A DNA stretch of 64,000 nucleotides from contig CAKPOO010000005.1 in NCBI GenBank assembly GCA_934169925.1, positions 1 through 64,000 on the forward strand, given 5' to 3'. Below, in pieces: positions 9,884 through 17,500 of the stretch. How positions within the stretch are numbered: position 1 is the first letter of the stretch; the number at the start of each line of letters is the position of its first letter. Under the pieces are notes generated by a model that saw nothing but the letters and a program-made list of their open reading frames with translations, did no database searches and was not told the DNA's origin. The stretch is from an uncultured Clostridia bacterium. Lineage in GTDB: Bacteria > Bacillota > Clostridia > TANB77 > CAG-465. The position numbers and the translations under genes are program-made.

Positions 9884-10618
9884 TTATTTACAATCATACA
9901 TATTTCTAACTTTTGCAAGTGCTTCATGTGTTCCTACATCATAACACTCACCGTCAAATACATATGCATATGTTGGCATTTTTTCACTTAAATATTTAAC
10001 AAAGTTTCCTGGTGCATCACAAGAATTTCCTTCGTTTAAATATTCTTTTACCATTGGAACTACTTCCTTTGGATACATATATTCAGCATAAACGCCATAA
10101 TCACCTTTAGGATTTGCTGGTTTTTCTTCAAAATTTGTAATTATATTATTAGAATCAAGACATGCAACTCCTATTCTTTTTAAAGTTTCTCTGTCTTCTT
10201 TTTTTACACAAACAGCTGGAGATTTTACTTCTTTATAGAAATCTTCAAAATCTTTTAATTCAAAATCAAAAAGATTATCTGTTGCAAGAATGAAAATATC
10301 ATCGTTTATTCCTGCTTTTTCAATAGTAAATTGAATATCTCCAATAGCACCTAATCTATCATCATTAGACATTGTACCATCATTAAAAACTGTTATAGGT
10401 TTTATATTATTTTTCTCTTTAGCCCACTTTTCAAAGTGTGGTGCATATTTATTATTTGTTACTAAATATATTTCATCAACCAAATCCATTTTATTAACTT
10501 TATCTAAAGTGTAATCAAGTATTGGTCTTCCTCCAACTTCTAATAAAGCTTTTGGAAAATTTTCAGTTAATGGAAATAATCTAGTTGCATATCCTGCACA
10601 TAAAAAAATACATTTCAT
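9884..10618 (-). CDS. Sugar-phosphate or choline-phosphate type nucleotidyltransferase
   Basis: The 244-residue protein has the NTP-transferase (Rossmann-like) signature at its N-terminus: CIFLCAGYATRLFPLTENFPK, with the GxG-x-R...K nucleotide-binding loop, and GGRPILDYTLDKV just after. A metal-binding Asp is present in ILATDNLFDF and a later EEKP motif is visible. Such enzymes join a sugar-1-phosphate (or phosphocholine, as in LicC) to a nucleotide for envelope polymers. The substrate cannot be read from sequence. Length is at the short end, lacking a C-terminal left-handed beta-helix. A promoter lies directly upstream (10665-10693). Confidence 0.85.
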   Translation of the reverse strand: MKCIFLCAGYATRLFPLTENFPKALLEVGGRPILDYTLDKVNKMDLVDEIYLVTNNKYAPHFEKWAKEKNNIKPITVFNDGTMSNDDRLGAIGDIQFTIEKAGINDDIFILATDNLFDFELKDFEDFYKEVKSPAVCVKKEDRETLKRIGVACLDSNNIITNFEEKPANPKGDYGVYAEYMYPKEVVPMVKEYLNEGNSCDAPGNFVKYLSEKMPTYAYVFDGECYDVGTHEALAKVRNMYDCK

Positions 10619-10664
10619 ATATTTAACTCCTTATTTATCAAATTTTGACATATAGTCAGCATTA

Positions 10665-10693
10665 ATTATAGCATATAGATAAGTTGTTTTCAA
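10665..10693 (-). promoter_or_regulatory. Promoter of the nucleotidyltransferase gene
   Basis: Minus-strand TTGAAA (10693-10688), 17 bases, TATAAT (10670-10665), about 47 bases ahead of the ATG at 10618. It may drive the run of genes down to rpoD. Confidence 0.65.
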
Positions 10694-10706
10694 GTGTAGA
10701 AAATAC

Positions 10707-10737
10707 AAAAAACTACGCTTAATAAAAGCGCAGTTTT
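10707..10737 (-). terminator. Terminator after the 10770-11624 gene
   Basis: On the minus strand AAAACTGCGCTT and AAGCGTAGTTTT form a hairpin with a five-base loop (one mismatch) ending in a T-run, about 33 bases after the upstream gene's stop codon. Confidence 0.75.
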
Positions 10738-10769
10738 TATAATATATTTAAAATTTTTAGAAAGATAAA

Positions 10770-11624
10770 TTATAGACTAGTTTCAATATCATTTAATTTT
10801 TGTTCAAACTCTGATATTCTTTGTTCAGTTTCATATTGTTCAATTCTATTTAAAGCATATAAATATTTTCTCTCTTGAGAAAGTAATGCTTGATATTCAT
10901 CATTCCAATCTTCATGAGATCTTAATCCATCATGAACATTATTTAATTTTTCTTCTAAAACTAATTTAATTGGTTCAACAAGTGAACTATCTTTTTCTAC
11001 TTTAATTCCATTATCTACCATATATGATATACATTCAGCAAATAATCTTTCACCTTGTACATTTACATCAGAATCTGATTTATCATGTAATATATTAACC
11101 ATTTTATTAACTCTATCAACACCAACTTTATCAAAGATAGTATCTACTCTAGAATCAATAAATTGACCATTTTCGCCAAAAACTTCTTGACCTTTTATAA
11201 ATATATCAACATTATTTTGTACAATTCTAGCTTGTTCTACTGGTAATTCTTCAGTAGCAATTTTTAAAGCATGTCTATCATAATATTTTCTAAATGCACT
11301 ATTACACATTTCTTGTGATTCATTATATGGCTTAAAGAATTGTGCATATTCTCTTAAAACTTCATGTTGAGTTTTATCACCACTCATATTTTGTCTAACT
11401 TCATCTATATTTTCACCAAAATATGCAGTAACTTTATGATCTATAGCATCTGGTTCATATACAGGTTCTGCTGTATTTTCTTCTTGAGCAGCTGTTTCTT
11501 CATTTGCTGCTTGAAGTAACATATAATCTTCCTTTGGTCCTCCAAATACTCTACTAAACATATTTTTAAAAGAACCTAAGTCCTCCATAAATAATTTCCA
11601 TTCATTTTTCCAAAATTCTAACAT
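10770..11624 (-). CDS. Unrecognised protein with N-terminal 'FW-NEW-LF--DL' motif
   Basis: No known family is recognised. The 284-residue, acidic protein starts MLEFWKNEWKLFMEDLGSF, then a short linker rich in Ala/Glu, and a mostly helical remainder of about 230 residues. The ATG at 11624 is chosen because AAGAGGTG lies upstream; a longer frame from 11657 lacks such a site. The N-terminal motif occurs twice more, in the neighbouring gene at 11885-12154, and both genes share the same ribosome-binding context (ACAAAAGAGGTGT). No signal peptide or membrane span is visible, so it should be cytoplasmic. It has its own promoter and terminator. Confidence 0.75.
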   Translation of the reverse strand: MLEFWKNEWKLFMEDLGSFKNMFSRVFGGPKEDYMLLQAANEETAAQEENTAEPVYEPDAIDHKVTAYFGENIDEVRQNMSGDKTQHEVLREYAQFFKPYNESQEMCNSAFRKYYDRHALKIATEELPVEQARIVQNNVDIFIKGQEVFGENGQFIDSRVDTIFDKVGVDRVNKMVNILHDKSDSDVNVQGERLFAECISYMVDNGIKVEKDSSLVEPIKLVLEEKLNNVHDGLRSHEDWNDEYQALLSQERKYLYALNRIEQYETEQRISEFEQKLNDIETSL

Positions 11625-11671
11625 AAATATATACACCTCTTTTGTTTCAAGATACATAATCTTGTATTTTT

Positions 11672-11700
11672 ATTATATAGAATGCTTAAACAAAAAGCAA
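11672..11700 (-). promoter_or_regulatory. Promoter of the 10770-11624 gene
   Basis: Minus-strand TTGCTT (11700-11695), 17 bases, TATAAT (11677-11672). The leader that follows contains a small hairpin, CAAGAT...ATCTTG, before the ribosome-binding site. Confidence 0.6.
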
Positions 11701-11851
11701 TAACGCCAATATTTTATTTATGTTACATAAATATTACAATCGTTGTAATTATTTTTAAATTTATTATTTTTGAACATAGTTACAAAAAAGTTTAGTTTAC
11801 AATAATATAATAAACATTTTTATAATAATTTTATACAAAAAAATTAATCAA

Positions 11852-11880
11852 AAAAACTCTAGAATAAATCTAGAGTTTTT
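11852..11880 (-). terminator. Terminator after the 11885-12154 gene
   Basis: Perfect inverted repeat AAAAACTCTAGA / TCTAGAGTTTTT with a five-base loop, four bases past the stop codon and ending in T's on the minus strand. Confidence 0.85.
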
Positions 11881-11884
11881 AATC

Positions 11885-12154
11885 TTACTTAAAAGTTACT
11901 GGTTGAGTTAAGAATTCTTTTGCATTTTGTAAATCTTTTTTAAATAAATTCCATTCATTAGCCCAAAATCCCATAGATTGAGCTTCAAATTCAGCTTCAG
12001 CTTTTCCTTCAATTTCTTCAATTGTTGGTTTTAACATAGGAGTAGCTTTTGATCCTGGTATACCAGTTATTTCTATAGGTTGTAAACAAAATTCACCTAA
12101 TGTTTGCATATCTTGTAAAAATAAACCCCATTCACGTTTAAAAAAATCTTTCAT
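11885..12154 (-). CDS. Small unrecognised protein with two 'EW-LF--D' motifs
   Basis: The 89-residue product carries the motif seen in the neighbouring gene twice: MKDFFKREWGLFLQDMQTL at the N-terminus and FWANEWNLFKKDLQNAKEF near the C-terminus, each followed by a short stretch ending in QPI or QPV. The two units are joined by an acidic, proline-containing linker, so the protein is an internal duplication. The ATG at 12154 is preferred to the GTG at 12163 because it has AGAGGTG at good distance. No known domain is recognised. Promoter (12199-12227) and terminator flank it closely, so it is a single-gene unit. Confidence 0.75.
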   Translation of the reverse strand: MKDFFKREWGLFLQDMQTLGEFCLQPIEITGIPGSKATPMLKPTIEEIEGKAEAEFEAQSMGFWANEWNLFKKDLQNAKEFLTQPVTFK

Positions 12155-12198
12155 ATATAACACCTCTTTTGTTTTTTATAAATATCTTTCGTACTTAC

Positions 12199-12227
12199 AT
12201 TATATATTTGTAAAAAAAAATATTCAA
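12199..12227 (-). promoter_or_regulatory. Promoter of the 11885-12154 gene
   Basis: Minus-strand TTGAAT (12227-12222), 17 bases, TATAAT (12204-12199), about 45 bases before the ATG. Confidence 0.7.
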
Positions 12228-12295
12228 CTACAAATATATATCATTTAAATTACATTTTTATTACATAATTACTAATTTGTTTAAATTATTACTTT

Positions 12296-13570
12296 TTAAC
12301 AAATATATTCATTTATTTTATTTATAAATTCTTCTTTAATTTCTACCTTTAATTTAGTTCCTATATCAGTATAATCACTAGTTATAACTGTAGCATTTGA
12401 ATTTAAAAATGAAACTAAATCTCCTCTTTCATAAGGAATACACACATCTACTGTTACATATCCTTTAAATACTTCTTTTTTTATCATAGATATAAGTTCT
12501 TCTATACCAATTTTTTCTTTTGCAGATATATAAATTGAATTTTCATTTATCTTAGGTATATTTTTTAACACTTTATCTGATTTATTATATACATATATCA
12601 TAGGAATATTTTCTGCACCAATTTCTTTTAAAGTTTCTTTTGTAACCTCTATATGTTCCAAATAATCAGGATTTGAAAAATCTATTACTTGAAGTATTAA
12701 ATCTGCCATTTTAACTTCTTCTAGTGTTGATCTAAAAGCTTTTATAAGATTATGTGGAAGCTTTGATATAAACCCTACTGTATCAGAGATTAAGAAAGTT
12801 TTGTTTTCTTTATCTGTTATACTTCTAACTGATGTATCAAGTGTTGCAAATAACATATCTTTTTCAAGTACCTTTTTTTCATCATCAGATTTATATATAT
12901 CTACTAAAGTATTAAATAAAGTTGATTTTCCTGCATTTGTATAACCTGCAAGTGCAACTAAAGGGTAACCTGACATACTCCTTTTCTTTCTTTGTGTATT
13001 TCTTTGAATTTCAATATTTTCAAGTTCTTTATTTAATAAATTAATTCTATCTTCTATTCTTCTTCTATCAAGCTCAAGCTTTTTTTCACCTGCTCCTTTG
13101 TTATTAAGTCCACTGCCTCCACCTTGTCTTCCTAAGCTTTCATGAAGCCCTATAAGTCTTGGCATCATATATTTTAATTTTGCAACCTCAACTTGTAATT
13201 TTGCCTCTTTAGTTCTTGCCCTTTTATCAAATATTTCTAAAATTAAAGCTGTTCTATCAAGTATTGGAACTCCGTTTAAATCATCACTTAAATTTTTTAG
13301 TTGGGACGGTGAAAGTTCATTATTAAATATAACTAAATCAGCTTTTTTTAATTTTACTTCTTCTTTTATTTCCAAAACTTTACCAGTACCAACATAAACT
13401 GCATTATTTACTTTATCTAAATTTTGAATTATTTTACCACAAACTTCTATATCACAAGCATCAACAAGTTCATTTAACTCACTCATTGAAGCTTCAAAAT
13501 TCTTTTCGTTTTTTATATTTACACCTACAATTATTGCTTTTTCTTTTGAATATAAATCTACTTCTTGCAT
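12296..13570 (-). CDS. hflX: GTPase HflX
   Basis: The 424-residue protein is a ribosome-associated GTPase that splits or rescues stalled ribosomes. It has the HflX N-terminal domain, a glycine-rich linker (GLHESLGRQGGGSG and the following coiled helices), and a G domain with G1 GYTNAGKSTLF, G3 DTVGF (SDTVGFISKLPHNLI), G4 NKSD and a G5-like ISAKE. Length and order match the family. It seems monocistronic, followed by the small EW-motif gene with its own promoter. No good terminator is visible immediately after it. Confidence 0.95.
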   Translation of the reverse strand: MQEVDLYSKEKAIIVGVNIKNEKNFEASMSELNELVDACDIEVCGKIIQNLDKVNNAVYVGTGKVLEIKEEVKLKKADLVIFNNELSPSQLKNLSDDLNGVPILDRTALILEIFDKRARTKEAKLQVEVAKLKYMMPRLIGLHESLGRQGGGSGLNNKGAGEKKLELDRRRIEDRINLLNKELENIEIQRNTQRKKRSMSGYPLVALAGYTNAGKSTLFNTLVDIYKSDDEKKVLEKDMLFATLDTSVRSITDKENKTFLISDTVGFISKLPHNLIKAFRSTLEEVKMADLILQVIDFSNPDYLEHIEVTKETLKEIGAENIPMIYVYNKSDKVLKNIPKINENSIYISAKEKIGIEELISMIKKEVFKGYVTVDVCIPYERGDLVSFLNSNATVITSDYTDIGTKLKVEIKEEFINKINEYIC

Positions 13571-13737
13571 ATTCTTACCTTTTACCTTTTCATTTAATAT
13601 ATTTATTTTTTATTATAACAAAAAATATAACAATATAAAATATTAAAAACAAAATAATATAAAAATTTTACTTAACATTTTTAATTATACACTATATATA
13701 TAAATTATTATACAATAAAAATTTATAACAGTATGCA

Positions 13738-13784
13738 TTTTACACATTTTTCTGGCTATTTTTAAACAGTTTTACACATTTTTC
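13738..13784. repeat. Two direct copies of a 15-bp repeat
   Basis: TTTTACACATTTTTC occurs at 13738-13752 and again at 13770-13784, exactly 32 bases (about three helical turns) apart, in the region upstream of hflX. An identical third copy is at 14071-14085. They could be binding sites for a regulator; no known consensus is matched. Confidence 0.7.
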
Positions 13785-13803
13785 CGATTATAATATAAAA
13801 TAA

Positions 13804-13830
13804 AGACCTAGAATTTTTATTTCTAGGTTT
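13804..13830 (-). terminator. Terminator after the 13849-14028 gene
   Basis: Hairpin with stem CCTAGAA / TTCTAGG and T-rich flanks on the minus strand, about 20 bases beyond the stop codon. Confidence 0.7.
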
Positions 13831-13848
13831 TATTCTCTTTAGATTTTT

Positions 13849-14028
13849 TTACTTTTCAATATACTTTTTTAAATCATCTATATTATCAAATGTTCTTTCA
13901 TCAACATCATTTTCATTTTTTTCAAAATCTATTTTATCGTAATTATGTACATGACCATACTCACACGTGTAAAAGCTATGTTTCTCTTTTGAGTTTTTTA
14001 CACTATCGTTTATTTTAATTTTTGACAT
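13849..14028 (-). CDS. Small acidic protein, 59 residues, unknown
   Basis: An open frame of 59 codons begins MSKIKINDSVKNSKEKHSF and continues through YTCEYGHVHNYDKIDF to an acidic tail ending KKYIEK. AAAGGA lies nine bases before the ATG; TTGAAA-17-TATGAT is 31 bases upstream and a hairpin terminator follows, so it is very likely a real gene. One Cys and several His (CEYGHVHNY) might bind a metal, but this is only suggestive. No family is recognised. It is monocistronic, and its promoter overlaps the third copy of the 15-bp repeat. Confidence 0.7.
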   Translation of the reverse strand: MSKIKINDSVKNSKEKHSFYTCEYGHVHNYDKIDFEKNENDVDERTFDNIDDLKKYIEK

Positions 14029-14058
14029 TTTTATGATTCCTTTTTTTATATATATTTC

Positions 14059-14087
14059 ATCATATTATTATTTTACACATTTTTCAA
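14059..14087 (-). promoter_or_regulatory. Promoter of the small gene, overlapping a 15-bp repeat copy
   Basis: Minus-strand TTGAAA (14087-14082), 17 bases, TATGAT (14064-14059). The 15-bp repeat at 14071-14085 lies over the -35 element and spacer, where a bound protein could control initiation. Confidence 0.6.
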
Positions 14088-14180
14088 CACTCTACATACT
14101 TTTAATAACGCTATTACATACAAAAAATAAATTTATATAATATTTTGATTATATATTATATAAATTTATTTTTGCTATCT

Positions 14181-14384
14181 TTATGAAACAAGTTTTAAAT
14201 AATCTAAGATCTTTTGTACACTAACATACATGCTATAATCAACATCTTTTAGATCATTATTAAAAACATTTAACACTTCATCTTTAGACATTGACACCCT
14301 CCTTGATAATTCACCTAATGTCATTGGTCTGCTCATAAAAACAGCTGCTACGTTTTTTACAAAAATTATTTTGTTTTCTTTCAT
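14181..14384 (-). CDS. Small HTH-like protein, 67 residues
   Basis: The protein begins MKENKIIFVKNVAAVFMS and contains MTLGELSRRVSMSKDEVLNVF, which has the spacing of a helix-turn-helix (about residues 20-42), so DNA binding is possible but not proven. The ATG at 14384 has GGAGG five bases upstream; a longer TTG-started frame from 14396 would read through that ribosome-binding site. No partner gene is adjacent in an operon. It could be a small regulator of the surface locus that begins downstream, but nothing in the sequence shows this. Confidence 0.6.
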   Translation of the reverse strand: MKENKIIFVKNVAAVFMSRPMTLGELSRRVSMSKDEVLNVFNNDLKDVDYSMYVSVQKILDYLKLVS

Positions 14385-14511
14385 ATACTCCTCCAATTGT
14401 AAAAATACACATTAGTTACTCTTTATATATATTAATTAATATATGCATAAATCTCAATAATGATGACTTTTTTAGTACTTTTACGTCAAAATTAGACAAT
14501 ATATATTATAT

Positions 14512-14547
14512 AAAAAGATGCCACAAATCAATCTTGTGACATCTTTT
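14512..14547 (-). terminator. Terminator of the first giant surface gene
   Basis: AAAAAGATGCCACAA and TTGTGACATCTTTT form a long hairpin (one wobble) followed by T-rich sequence on the minus strand, about 24 bases after the stop at 14571. Confidence 0.85.
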
Positions 14548-14570
14548 CTAATATTAAATTTTATATATTA

Positions 14571-17500
14571 CTAATCAAAATCTTCTGCTGCTCTTGCGTC
14601 AGTATCATAAAATACAACTGTACCTCTTATTTTTTGATAATCTTCGTTATTTGCAATAGTTAATGTTCCTTTTTCAAATCTTAATCTCATATTAGTAAAG
14701 CTATTTTGATTATTTACATCATAATTCATATATCCCTCATAATCCCATTGTGTAGTATTTGTTCTTCCATCATTTTTATTATTTCTATTATATGATAAAG
14801 TTACTACTGTAGATTCGCCTGTTGCTGAATCTTTATATGTATCTGTACAATAAATATCAAATTTAACACCTATATATCCATCTGTTAATGGTTTATTTAT
14901 ATCTACTTTACCATTTTCATCTTCTGCTAATGCAATAGCTGAGTTTGGTAATTTAAACTCACCATACCAAGATTGTATAAATCCTGCATCAGATGTTGTT
15001 ATCATTGTGTTACTGTCTAAAGTATATTCTCCACTAATTTTTAATTTTTGAATATTTATTGATAAATTATCTAAATTTGGTGTTGTATCATCAGTAAGTA
15101 AAGTTCTATATCCATCATTTGGTTTAAATCCTATTGAGTAATCACTACCTTCAAATTTTACATATTTACCTGATTTGTTTTTGTAATATATTTGAATCTT
15201 ATCATTATATGTACTCATATCACCTGTTTTTGATATGTAATAGTATGATGGTACTATTTTTATACTTCTTACCATTTCACTTGTTTCTTTTGGATTGTAA
15301 TATCCACTTGTTTTTACGTTATATGCAATTCTGTATCCAAGTTTTGGTGCTTCTATATACTCATTTGATGTATTTTTATATGGACCAAGTGGTAAGATTG
15401 TTGATACATATCCTCTTTGTGTATTTTCTCTTGCTCTGTAATAGTTTGTATTATATGCTTTTATTGAATCTCTTAAAAGTAAACTTCTTACACCTGAGTA
15501 ATATGCAATACCTGTTTGTTTATTTACAGCACTATTATCTACATTTTCTCTAAATACATTTTTAAAGTTTACGTCTAAGCAGTCTGTTATTTCAAAGTCA
15601 AATATTCTTCCTAACGCTACTGTTTTTTGGAATTTAGAGCAAGCATAACTTGCATCTGCAATTAAACTTTCTAATCCTGACTCTTGATTATATATTGTTG
15701 TTCTTCTTTCTATAAATCCTGAATCAATATATGGTTTAGAAGATGGTGAATCTGAACTTTTTAAACTTGATTGTTTTATTTGACTTATTACATAATCTTC
15801 ACTTATTTGATTCTTTGTTGAAGCAAATACCTTCATATTACCATATGAAGCTTTAACTGCTGTTGATGTTTCTTGTGATGTTGAGTAAGCATTAAATTTA
15901 GCTGTTACTGATTTACTTGCAGTTGATATTTCATAATCTTTTAGTTTGATAATTGATCCTGCACTTACAATAGTTCCAGCGCCTACATTTTTCTTTGTAT
16001 AATTATCGGCTTTATCCCAAATTGTTCTACTATCTAATAATTTTACATCAAAGTCAAATGCAACATATGTTGCTGTTATGTATTTTTGTATTTGTTTAAA
16101 TGCATCATATACTGTATCGTATGAACCATTTTCTTCTGGATTTACGGTAATAGTAAAATCTGCATTTTGTTGTATTACAGAAACATTATTTTTGTTTACT
16201 TCTGAATGGTCAACTACATCATCAGAAGATTTTACTTTTACTTCTTTTATTTTAGCTGGTGTGTAAATAATTACATTATCAGCTCTTTCATCTGTTATTG
16301 TACCATTTGATGCATCATATGAAGCTCCATTTAACAAGTTATATTCTCTATAATATGTTGTACCTGTTGGATTTCTATATCCATTTAAATATGTATTTCC
16401 AACTTTATGGTCACCTTGTACACTGAAATCTTCTTTTTGTGTTTTACTAGAAGTAATATTTCCAAGTGTAGTTTTTATATTATTTGATTTAAATATTTGA
16501 CTTGTTGTACTTGAATTTCTTAATGTATCTATTGAATTATTTTTAACATTTTGGATATTTGCTCTACCATTATCTGTTAAATATACTTTTGTGTTATTTC
16601 CTAATTCATATACTTTATTTCTATCATTACTTCCTGTTATTCCATTAACTGTTCCAATTATATTTGAAGAAGTTGAATTAATAGCATAAGCAGTATAGTT
16701 ATTTAAATCATAAGTTGGATTTGTTCCATCTGTACTAATTGTGTATTTTACATTTCTTGGTCTACAAATTTCTGCTACTATACTTGGTCTTAAATATTCA
16801 GATGATGGTACATAAGTATTACCTTCTACTGTACTATCTGTTGAATTATTAAACTTTTGATATCCTCCACCATTATTATAATATGATGTAAAGTTTAAGT
16901 TTGAATTGTTTCCAATTGTACTTGCAGAATCTTCAGAATATGATTCTGGTGTGTAATAATAATCTATATAAATTTTATTTTTACTACTATTTTCAAATGT
17001 TATTTGTAAATTTGAACTAGATGTATAATTTTGAGAAGCTTTTGTTATGTTATCAAAACTTCTATCATTAGTATATGTTCTTACATAACCATCACAATTA
17101 TATATTTTACCATCTTTTAAAATTGTACCTGATCTATTAATAATTAATTTATCAGCTTTATCTATTTCAAAATATTCAGAGTATCCACTTAATCCTACAG
17201 TTTTTACAAGTGAGCTAAAATTAGATAAGTCATCTCCTGCATAATATACAGTTTTTCTTTCACTATATCCATTATTTACTTTTTGAAGTGATGTAAATCC
17301 TAATTCTTTACATGTTGCTATTTCATTTTCATTTGCAAATGAATTATCTTGTGCATAACTTCCATCACTTTGTTTTATCATATGTCTTACATATACTCTT
17401 ACTGATGGTTCTACTGTATACTTGCCATTTAAATCTAAAGATAATGCATGATCTAAAACACTACTTGATACTTTGCTTAATTTTATATTACCATTAGTAA

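Larger units (their letters stand above)
13571..13848. other. AT-rich intergenic region upstream of hflX with two 15-bp repeats
   Basis: No gene is visible. The region holds long A/T runs, two exact copies of TTTTACACATTTTTC at 13738-13752 and 13770-13784 (32 bases apart), and the terminator of the next small gene. A third copy lies at 14071-14085. Confidence 0.7.
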
